Part shown: positions 1-6,300 of the stretch, piece by piece
How positions within the stretch are numbered: position 1 is the stretch's first letter
Layout of the letters: each line of letters begins with the position of its first letter
NCBI GenBank assembly: GCA_964491375.1
Contig: CAZBGL010000287.1
Span: 1 to 9,281, forward strand
Reading direction: 5' to 3'
Length of the DNA stretch: 9,281 bases
Origin: CAZBGL01 sp964491375
GTDB lineage: Bacteria > Desulfobacterota > Deferrisomatia > Deferrisomatales > Deferrisomataceae
Program-made: the position numbers and the translations under genes
The notes under the pieces: model-generated
Database searches by the model: none
Seen by the model: the letters and a program-made list of their open reading frames with translations, nothing else
What the model was told of the DNA's origin: nothing

Positions 1-2
1 CC

Positions 3-125
3 TCGGTGGGGCTGCTCGGAGGCTTTCGTGCCGCTCGCGTGCGCCTGGATGGGCTCGGGAGGCGGGGGCGTTTGGCCTTCTGGCCGCGTGCGCGGATCCG
101 GGCCCCGGGCGGCCTTGGAGTGTGA
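3..125 (+). CDS. possible C-terminal tail of an upstream gene (partial)
   Basis: The third reading frame is open from the window edge to a TGA at 123-125, giving about 40 residues rich in Arg, Gly and Leu with no recognisable domain. Roughly four fifths of its third codon positions are G or C, which fits coding sequence here, but the overlapping first frame scores about the same, so composition does not decide. If real, it would end 40 nt before the GTG at 166, a plausible operon spacing. No function is proposed. The stretch may equally be non-coding. Confidence 0.2.
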   Translation, partial: SVGLLGGFRAARVRLDGLGRRGRLAFWPRARIRAPGGLGV

Positions 126-151
126 ACGCGCGCCCAGGGGGCAAGCCAGTT

Positions 152-157
152 GGAAGG
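152..157 (+). promoter_or_regulatory. ribosome binding site supporting the GTG start at 166
   Basis: GGAAGG lies 8 nt upstream of the GTG at 166. This favours 166 over the in-frame GTG at 28, although 28 also has a GGAGG (18-22) five bases upstream. Starting at 166 leaves about 15 residues before the first membrane helix, as is usual in this family. Starting at 28 would add a 46-residue Gly/Arg/Pro-rich extension with no obvious role. Confidence 0.55.
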
Positions 158-165
158 CGATCATC

Positions 166-2571
166 GTGAACCGACATCCGCCGCCCGCGATCCACCGCCC
201 GTCCGCCCGGGCCGCGGTTGCCGTGGGGTTGGTCTCGGCCGCGACCCTCGGGTACGAGGTCCTGCTCTTGCGCCTGCTGCCCCTGCGGCTGTGGGGGCCG
301 GCCGCGGCCACGGCGATCAGCTTGGCCCTGCTGGGGCTGGGTGCCGCCGGAAGCCTGGTGGCCGTAAGGGAAAAGGCCGCTCCTTCCCGCCCCTCCGTGC
401 CGTGGGGGGCGGCGTCCTCCCTGGCCCTGGCCGCGCCCCTGTGCTACGGGGTGGCAGAGCGGGTCCCCCTGAACCCCCTGGAACTCGTGTGGCAGCCGGC
501 ACAGTGGGGGGCGTTCGCGGCGGTGTACCTCGTCCTGTCGGTCCCGTTCTTCCTGGCTGGCCTGTTCCTGGCACGGGCGTACCGGCTGTTCGGACGCCAG
601 GCCCACCGGCTCTACCGGGCCGACCTGGCCGGCGCGGCCGCCGGGGTGGCCGGGGCGCTCCTCCTGCTCCACGGTCTGCCTCCGGGTGTGGCGCTCCGGG
701 CGGTGGTCGTGGTGGCCGCGGTGGGCGGCTTGCTCGTGGCCCCGGCCGGCCGCTCGGCGGCGGTCGCCGTGGCAGCCGCCGCGGTTGGAGCGGCCGTTCC
801 GCCGGCGTGGATCGGGCCGGCCCTCTCGCCGTACAAGCCGCTGGCCCGGGCCCTGCAGGTGCCGGATGCCCGGGTGGTGTCGGATCGGTGGACCCTGTTG
901 GGCCGTTTGACCGAGGTGGCGTCGCCCCGCTCGCCGCTGCGCCGGGCCCCGGGCCTGAGCCTGAGGTGCCCGGTGGACGTGCCCGGCCGGAACGGGCTCT
1001 ACCTGGACGGGGACCTCCTGGGCGCGGTGCCCGGCCCGAGGGAACACCGGGGATTCGTGCGGTGCCTCCCCGCGGCCCTTCCGTACCGCCTGGTCCCCGG
1101 TGCCCGGGCGCTCGTGCTGGAGGCCGGGGCGGGCGAGAGGGTGGCGGCGGCCCTCGCCCTGGGGGCCCGCGAGGTGACCGCGGTGGAGGCCCTCGCGGTG
1201 GAGAGGACCGGCGCGGCCGGGGCGGCGCCGTGGGGTGCCGTGCGGCGGGTCCGATCGTCGCCCCGGCTGTTCCTGGCCGGGGTGGCCGGCACTTACGACG
1301 TGGTGGACGTGGCGGCACCGGGGCCGTTCCGGCCGGTGGGCTGGGACCCGTACGTGCTCACCGCGGAGGGGTTGGCCCTGGCCCTGGACCGCCTTTCGCC
1401 GGAAGGCGTTCTGGCCGTGCACACCGGGCTCGACGTGCCGCCCCGCCGCTCGGTACGGGCGTTCGCCACGGCGGTAGCCGCGCTCGAACGCCGGGGTGTG
1501 GCCGATCCTGGCGCCCACCTGGCGTGGGTGCGCTCGTGGGGAGCCACGGTGATCCTGGTGTCCCCGGCGCCCCTGTCCCCTGCCCGCCGGGACGCGGTAC
1601 GCGCGTTCTGCCGCCGGAACGGGTTTGACCTGGCGTGGCTCCCGGGCATGGACCGCTCCGAGGCGAACCGCAGCCACCGCCTGGGCCGGCCGTGGCTGTA
1701 CGAGGCGGCCGCGGCCCTGCTCGGTCCGGACCGGCGGGCGTTCCTCCGTGCCTATCCCTTCGACGTGCGGCCGGCCACGGACGACCGGCCGTTCTTCGCC
1801 CGCACGTTCCGGTGGAAGAGCCTGCCGGAATGGTGGAGGGCGCGCCGGGTGGGCGGGGCCGGCCTGGTGGAGTGGACCCCGTTGTTCCGGGCGGCCACGT
1901 TGGCGGTGGCCCTGGGAGCCGGGACCGCGTTCATCCTGCTGCCCGCGCTCGTTCGCGCGGGGCCAGGGCCCCTGGTGGGGGGCCGAGCGGCGGTCGGGAC
2001 GTATTTCGGCGCGGCAGGGCTCGGGTTCATGGTGTGCGAGATCGCCGTGTTGTCCCTGGCCGGGAGGCTCCTTGGCCACCCGGTGTACGGCGCGGCCGTG
2101 ACCCTGGCGGGAGTGTTGGCCGGGGCGGCGGCCGGGGGCGGGTGGGCCGGGCGGCGGGACCTCCGGCCCCGGGGGGCGGCCGCGGGGGCGTTCGGGATGT
2201 GCGCGGGGGCCGCCGCCGTGGCCCCGGCCATGGCGGCCGCGTTGGAAGGGGGGGAGGCAGCCGTCCGATGGGCGGGTGCCGGGCTGGTGGCGGCGGGTTG
2301 CGGGTTCGCCCTGGGAATGCCCGTGCCGGCGGGGCTCCGGGGCCTGTCGGCCCGCGTCCCCGGGGCCGTGCCCTGGGCCTGGGCCGTGAACGCGTTCGCA
2401 TCGGTGGGGGGGGCGGCCCTGGCCGGGCTCCTGGCCCCCTACACGGGCCACCGGGGCCTCCTGCTCTTGGCCGCGGGGTTCTACGGGCTCGCCGGGCTCG
2501 CAGCCTCTCCCGCGAGGTTTTTTTCGCGCGGCCGAAAGAATACCGTTGACACCCCCTCAAGGGTCGCGTAA
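166..2571 (+). CDS. membrane-fused spermidine-synthase-like protein, probable non-canonical enzyme
   Basis: An 801-residue protein in three parts. Residues 16-210 hold about six or seven hydrophobic helices, the first containing the GYEV motif seen at the N-terminus of fused spermidine-synthase-like membrane proteins. Residues about 290-550 form an aminopropyltransferase/methyltransferase-like Rossmann domain, with a glycine-rich loop LVLEAGAGE (316-324), an acidic strand end AVEAL (339-343) and the family motif PATDDRPFF (536-544). Residues about 572-795 hold further helices, with YFGAAGLGFM (613-622), a GHPVYG motif and an AWAVNAFASVGG segment, all typical of the C-terminal half. It should be an inner-membrane protein. 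In true spermidine synthases the strand after the SAM site reads roughly YDVIIVDSxDP with catalytic aspartates; here it is YDVVDVAAPGPF (377-388), so those positions look like Ala and Gly. Polyamine synthesis is therefore doubtful and the substrate is unknown. The last 18 codons contain unusually many A/T-ending codons and overlap a promoter. Confidence 0.85.
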   Translation: MNRHPPPAIHRPSARAAVAVGLVSAATLGYEVLLLRLLPLRLWGPAAATAISLALLGLGAAGSLVAVREKAAPSRPSVPWGAASSLALAAPLCYGVAERVPLNPLELVWQPAQWGAFAAVYLVLSVPFFLAGLFLARAYRLFGRQAHRLYRADLAGAAAGVAGALLLLHGLPPGVALRAVVVVAAVGGLLVAPAGRSAAVAVAAAAVGAAVPPAWIGPALSPYKPLARALQVPDARVVSDRWTLLGRLTEVASPRSPLRRAPGLSLRCPVDVPGRNGLYLDGDLLGAVPGPREHRGFVRCLPAALPYRLVPGARALVLEAGAGERVAAALALGAREVTAVEALAVERTGAAGAAPWGAVRRVRSSPRLFLAGVAGTYDVVDVAAPGPFRPVGWDPYVLTAEGLALALDRLSPEGVLAVHTGLDVPPRRSVRAFATAVAALERRGVADPGAHLAWVRSWGATVILVSPAPLSPARRDAVRAFCRRNGFDLAWLPGMDRSEANRSHRLGRPWLYEAAAALLGPDRRAFLRAYPFDVRPATDDRPFFARTFRWKSLPEWWRARRVGGAGLVEWTPLFRAATLAVALGAGTAFILLPALVRAGPGPLVGGRAAVGTYFGAAGLGFMVCEIAVLSLAGRLLGHPVYGAAVTLAGVLAGAAAGGGWAGRRDLRPRGAAAGAFGMCAGAAAVAPAMAAALEGGEAAVRWAGAGLVAAGCGFALGMPVPAGLRGLSARVPGAVPWAWAVNAFASVGGAALAGLLAPYTGHRGLLLLAAGFYGLAGLAASPARFFSRGRKNTVDTPSRVA

Positions 2572-2574
2572 GGT
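2546..2574 (+). promoter_or_regulatory. sigma70-type promoter inside the end of the preceding gene
   Basis: TTGACA (2546-2551), a perfect -35 box, is followed after exactly 17 nt by TAAGGT (2569-2574), a -10-like box matching TATAAT at positions 1, 2 and 6. The expected start is near A2582. Upstream sequence is locally A/T-rich for this genome, with seven T at 2518-2524 and GAAAGAATA at 2534-2542, possibly acting as an UP-like element. The TAA stop of the upstream gene forms the first three bases of the -10 box. The downstream unit is either a short RNA or the leader of the cold-shock gene. This is pattern matching; the start site is inferred. Confidence 0.6.
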
Positions 2575-2581
2575 GGCCTCC

Positions 2582-2679
2582 ACGTTGTGCAGGCCGGGGC
2601 GACCCGGCGCGGTTGCGGGTGACAGGCTTCGGAAGGTCGAGTTCGGGAGCGGCTGCACGGGCGGCCGCTCCCGTTTTTC
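2582..2679 (+). ncRNA. putative ~100-nt structured small RNA or terminator-containing csp leader
   Basis: This is the segment between the promoter at 2546-2574 and the T-tract ending at 2678. It has no convincing reading frame with a ribosome binding site. It contains a perfect 6-bp hairpin, GCCGGG (2593-2598) with CCCGGC (2603-2608), closed by a GCGA loop of GNRA type. A second element around 2621-2635 pairs GAC with GUC around a CUUCGG apical loop, with purine-purine mismatches between. The terminator hairpin follows. GUGCAG (2587-2592) is complementary to CUGCAC (2653-2658) at the base of the terminator loop. I compared it by eye with SRP, 6S, tmRNA, RNase P and c-di-GMP riboswitch signatures and found no match. 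It could be a stand-alone RNA or an attenuated leader of the csp gene. Confidence 0.4.
2644..2678 (+). terminator. rho-independent terminator
   Basis: CGGGAGCGGC (2644-2653) pairs perfectly over 10 bp with GCCGCTCCCG (2664-2673) around a 10-nt loop, followed at once by five T (2674-2678). It ends the short unit started at 2546-2574 and could also terminate readthrough from the spermidine-synthase-like gene, whose stop is 73 nt upstream. It stands between the only clear promoter and the csp gene. Confidence 0.85.
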
Positions 2680-2843
2680 GTGTGCCCCGGCCCCGCATCG
2701 GATCACAAGGTTTTTTCGTCACTTCGATGGATCCAGTTCGACCAGGGCCGGAGGGGTTCCTTTCCTCTTCGGGCGGTTCGACCCGTCGAGAGTGCACCAC
2801 ACCGGGCCGAACGGCCCCACCGTCTCGAGGAAAGGAGACGATC
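2680..2843 (+). promoter_or_regulatory. 5' leader region of the cold-shock gene
   Basis: A non-coding stretch of 164 nt with no second clear promoter that I can see. It contains a six-T run (2711-2716), two direct copies of GTTCGACC starting at 2736 and 2776, a small interrupted stem-loop with core CGGG (2770-2773) and CCCG (2782-2785), and a 5-bp hairpin GGGCC (2804-2808) with GGCCC (2813-2817). It ends in a strong ribosome binding site, GGAG at 2834-2837, 6 nt before the ATG. Long structured leaders are typical of cold-inducible csp mRNAs; that this one responds to cold is an inference. Confidence 0.4.
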
Positions 2844-3047
2844 ATGGCAAAGGGCATCGTGAAGTGGTTCAACGACCAGAAGGGCTACGGCTTCATCTCG
2901 CGGGATGACGGAGGCCCCGACGTGTTCGTGCATTTCAGCGCGATCCAGGGACAGGGCTTCCGCACCCTGAACGAGGGGCAGGCCGTGGAGTTCGACGTGT
3001 CCCAGGGTGCCAAGGGCCCCCAGGCGTCGAACGTGCGGGCGCTGTAA
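2844..3047 (+). CDS. CspA-family cold-shock protein
   Basis: A complete 67-residue single cold-shock domain, the normal family length. The RNP1 motif KGYGFI (13-18) and RNP2 motif VFVHF (27-31) that bind single-stranded RNA and DNA are intact, as are the leading GIVKWFN (4-10) and the closing GPQASNV (58-64). The protein should be a cytoplasmic nucleic-acid chaperone that melts RNA secondary structure; some members act as transcription antiterminators. The ATG at 2844 is fixed by GGAG 6 nt upstream and by the family's conserved N-terminus. The gene stands alone, with a terminator 240 nt upstream and another 21 nt downstream. No clear promoter lies between the upstream terminator and the gene, so expression may rely on readthrough or on a promoter I did not recognise. 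The csp paralogue letter cannot be assigned. Confidence 0.98.
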   Translation: MAKGIVKWFNDQKGYGFISRDDGGPDVFVHFSAIQGQGFRTLNEGQAVEFDVSQGAKGPQASNVRAL

Positions 3048-3068
3048 CCCTTGCGCACGAACGTCCCG

Positions 3069-3098
3069 AAAAAGCGGGCCTGCAGGCCCGCTTTTTTT
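3069..3098 (+). terminator. rho-independent terminator after csp, possibly bidirectional
   Basis: GCGGGCC (3074-3080) and GGCCCGC (3085-3091) form a perfect 7-bp stem around a TGCA loop. The T-tract 3092-3098 follows, and a run of five A (3069-3073) precedes, which can extend the stem. The A-run means the inverse strand also carries a T-tail, so it could stop transcription from either side. It begins 21 nt after the csp stop codon. Confidence 0.93.
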
Positions 3099-3122
3099 GT
3101 GCCCGCCGGCAGCCTGCCCGTC

Positions 3123-3151
3123 TTGACGGCCGGTCCCCGGGTCCTTTACAT
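3123..3151 (+). promoter_or_regulatory. weak sigma70 promoter candidate for recC-recB
   Basis: TTGACG (3123-3128) matches five of six -35 positions; 17 nt later TTACAT (3146-3151) matches only three of six -10 positions. It follows the csp terminator directly and faces recC, so it is the best candidate for the operon's promoter. It would leave a leader of about 235 nt. Low-level expression from a poor promoter would suit recBCD, but a closer unrecognised promoter is equally possible. Confidence 0.3.
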
Positions 3152-3345
3152 GGGAGGAGCCCGGAGGAGGCGGGCGGGAGCCCCCTGGGAATCGGCAACG
3201 TTCCGGGGGCGGTTCGGCGGGCGGCCGAAGCGGTTCTCCGGGCCGAAGGGCCGAGCCCCGTCCAGCGTTCTGTCACCCTGTCATTTCCAAGGGCCGTCGG
3301 TCGTGAGCGGATCGCCGTGACCCGATAGCCGCAGGCCTCCTGGCC

Positions 3346-3360
3346 TTCTAGCGTTCTAGC
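3346..3360 (+). repeat. two tandem copies of TTCTAGC
   Basis: TTCTAGC occurs at 3346-3352 and 3354-3360, separated by one G, about 35 nt before the recC start. TAG-containing A/T-richer words are scarce in this sequence, so the pair stands out. No function can be assigned; it could be a small operator or chance. Confidence 0.4.
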
Positions 3361-3393
3361 CCCGTCAACCGCTCGCCGATCGCTGCAACCGTG

Positions 3394-6300
3394 ATGCTCA
3401 AGATCCACACCGGCAACCGCATGGAGCGCCTGGCGGAGGCCCTGGCCCGGGCCGTGGCCGACCCGTTGCCCGACCCCTTCGAGCCCGAGGTCGTGGTGGT
3501 CCAGAACCGCGGCATGGAGCGGTGGATCACCATGGAGCTGGCCCGCCGCGCGGGCGTGTGGATGAACGCCCGGTTCCCCTTTCCCAACGCGGCCGTGGAG
3601 GAGCTGTTCGACCGGGTGCTGGGGCCCGAGGAGGGGGCGTCCGGGTGGGCGCGCGAGAACCTGGCCTGGCGGATCTACGCGGTCCTCCCCGGGCTCCTGG
3701 ACCGGCCCCCGTTCCGGCCCCTGGGGCGGTACCTGGAGGAGGACCCGACGGCCCTCAAGCGGTATCAGCTCGCGCTCCGCATCGCGGACCTGTTCGACCG
3801 CTACACGGTGTACCGGCCCGAGATGGTGCTGGACTGGGAACGGGGCGGGCGCTCCGGCGGGAAGCACGAGGCCTGGCAGGCCGAGCTGTGGCGGGCCCTG
3901 GTGGAGCGCTACGGCCCAGGCCACCGCGCCGGCCGGTGGCGGAGTTTCCTCGACCGGGTGCGCCGGGAGAGGCCACCGGGCCTCCCGGCGCGCCTCCACG
4001 TGTTCGGGGTCTCGACCCTCCCCCGGTTCCACCTGGAGGTGCTGGCCGCCGTGGCCCGGTGGATCCCGGTGAACCTGTTCGTGCTCAACCCGTGCCAGGA
4101 GTACTGGGGCGACATCGTGCCCGACCGGGTGATCTCGCGGCGCGAGCGCCTGGAGCGCTCGGCCGAGCACCTGGAGCAGGGCCACCGGCTGCTCGCGTCG
4201 CTCGGCCGCACGGGCCGCGAGTTCCTGGACGCCCTGGTGGACATGGGGGCGCCGGAAGAGACCTTGTTCGAGGGGCCGGGTGGGGACCGCCTGCTCCACC
4301 GCCTCCAGGACGACATGCTGCACCTGCGGGACCGGGGGGGGAGGGCCCATCCGCCCCTCGCGGTGGACCCGGCGGACCGGTCCGTGGTGGTGGCTTCGTG
4401 CCACAGCCCGCTCCGGGAGGTAGAGGCCCTGCGGGACCACCTGCTCGAGCTGTTCCAGGCGCTCCCCGATCTGGAGCCGCACCAGGTGGTGGTCATGACG
4501 CCCGACATCGAGACCTACGCCCCCCTGGTGGAGGCCGTGTTCCGGCCCGAGGGCGACGACGTGCCGGCCATCCCGTACAACGTGGCCGACCGGAACGTGC
4601 TGGCCGGAAGCGCCCTGGTGGATGCGTTCTTCCGGGTGCTCGACCTGGCGGGCAGCCGGTTCGGCGCGGCCCGGGTGGTGGACCTGCTGGAGACCCCGGC
4701 GGTGGCCCGGCGGTTCGGGTTGTCCGAGGCGGACCTGGAGCGGATCCACGGGTGGGTGCGCCGGGCGGGGATCCGGTGGGGCCTGGACGCGGAGCACCGC
4801 CGCCGGCTCGGACTCCCGGCGTTTCCGGAACACACCTGGCGGGCGGGCCTGGACAGGCTGCTCCTGGGGTATGCGCTCCCGGGCGACGGCGAGCGGCTGT
4901 TCCAGGGGGTTCTGCCGTTCGACGACCTGGAGGGCGCCGAGGACGGGACCGCCCTGGGAAGGCTGGTGGAGTACGTGGGCCGGCTGGAAGAGGCCGCAAG
5001 GTTCCTGGGGGGGGAGCGTTCCCTCCAGGCGTGGGCCCGGGGGCTCACCGCCCTGTTCGACGTGCTCTTCCTGCCCGAGCCCGAGGAGGAGCGGGAGGCC
5101 CGGGTGCTGCGCTCGGCCCTGGACGAGCTCGCCCGGGCCGACCCGGACGGGGGCCCGGTGCCGCTCGCGCCGGTGCGGGAGCACTTGCGCGGGGTGCTGG
5201 AGCGGGCGGCCTACGGCGGGGGGTTTCTCACGGGTGGGGTCACGTTCTGCGCGATGCTGCCCATGCGCAGCATCCCGTTCCGGGTGGTGTGCCTGCTGGG
5301 CCTCAATGACGGCGCGTTCCCCCGGCCGGACCGGCCGGCCGGGTTCGACCTGATGGCCCGGGAGCCCCGACGGGGAGACCGCTCGGTGCGCGACGAGGAC
5401 CGGTACGTGTTCCTGGAGGCCCTGGTGTCGGCCCGCGAGCACCTGTACGTGAGCTACGTGGGCCAGAGCCAGCGGGACGGCGCCGACGTCCCGCCGTCGG
5501 TGCTCGTGTCGGAACTGCTGGAGACCCTGGACCGGGGCTACCGGTTCGCGGACCGGCCCGACCGGCCCGTGTCCGAACGCCTGGTGGTGCGCCACCGGCT
5601 CCAGGCGTTCAGCCCGGCCTATTTCCGGCCCGGAGGGGGGCTCACGAGCTTTTCCGAGGAGAACCTGCAGGCGTGCCGGGTCCTCCTGGAAAGCGACCCC
5701 TCGGGAGAGCCCGCCCCCTGGCTGCCCGGCCCCCTGCCCGACCCCCCGGAGGAGCTGAGGAACGTTTCCCTGGAAGGGCTCGTCCGGTTCCTGGAGAATC
5801 CGGCCAGGGGCCTCCTGCGGATGCGCTACGGCCTGCGGCTCGGTGCCCCGGCCGAGCCCGTGGAGGAGGACGAACCCCTGGAGCTGGGCCGCCTGGGGGC
5901 GTTCCGGGTGCAGGAGGAGCTTCTGCGGTGGGTGTCCGAGGGGAGGGATCCCGGGGGAAGCCTCCCGGTGTTCCGGGCACGGGGGGATCTCCCTCCGGGC
6001 CAGGCCGGCCGGGCCGCGTTTGCGGAGGCGGCCGAGGCCCTGGAACCCCTCCGGGAGGCCCTGGAGCCGTTCCTGGCGCAGCCGCCCCTGGAGCCGGTGC
6101 CGTTCGAACTGGACCTGGGGGAGGCGCGGCTCACCGGCACCCTGCGCGGGCTCAGGCCCTGCGGGTGGGTCTTCTTCCGCCCGGGGGCCATCCGGGGCAA
6201 GGACCGGGTGCGTGCGTGGCTCCACCACCTGGTGCTGTGCGCGGTGGGCCCGGCCGGGGCGGAGCCGGAGACCCTCCAGTTGGGGTTCGACCGGCGGGGG

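Larger units (their letters stand above)
3099..3393 (+). other. non-coding interval before recC
   Basis: This interval of 295 nt separates the csp terminator from recC. An open frame runs through part of it (an ATG at 3150 opens about 56 Arg/Gly/Pro-rich codons to a TGA at 3318-3320), but its composition and lack of a recognisable domain argue against a gene. Contents I can point to are a weak promoter candidate at 3123-3151, a 5-bp hairpin AGGCC (3333-3337) with GGCCT (3342-3346), and a short tandem repeat at 3346-3360. I see no tRNA, operator or riboswitch signature. Confidence 0.5.

Noticed and set aside
2615..2640. Resemblance of ACAGGCTTCGGAAGGTCGAG to the SRP RNA tetraloop region
   Set aside because: Only CAGG and CGGAAGG are shared. 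The invariant GGAAGCAG side of the internal loop is missing and the helix does not form in the required way.
2720..2799. tRNA-like 3' end: GGTTCGACC followed by a sequence ending GCACCA
   Set aside because: The T-stem flanking TTCGACC does not pair, the acceptor strands match only in part, and no D-arm or anticodon arm is visible.
3150..3320. Small open frame from ATG 3150 with an apparent GGAG nearby
   Set aside because: The GGAG motifs lie downstream of or within the start region rather than ahead of it, the product is Arg/Gly/Pro-rich without a domain, and the codons do not show the gene-like third-position pattern.
2283..4969. Two exact copies of the E. coli Chi octamer GCTGGTGG (2283-2290 and 4962-4969)
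   Set aside because: Both fall in coding sequence as Leu-Val codon pairs, and the RecC encoded here differs at several Chi-contact positions, so they are not annotated as Chi sites.
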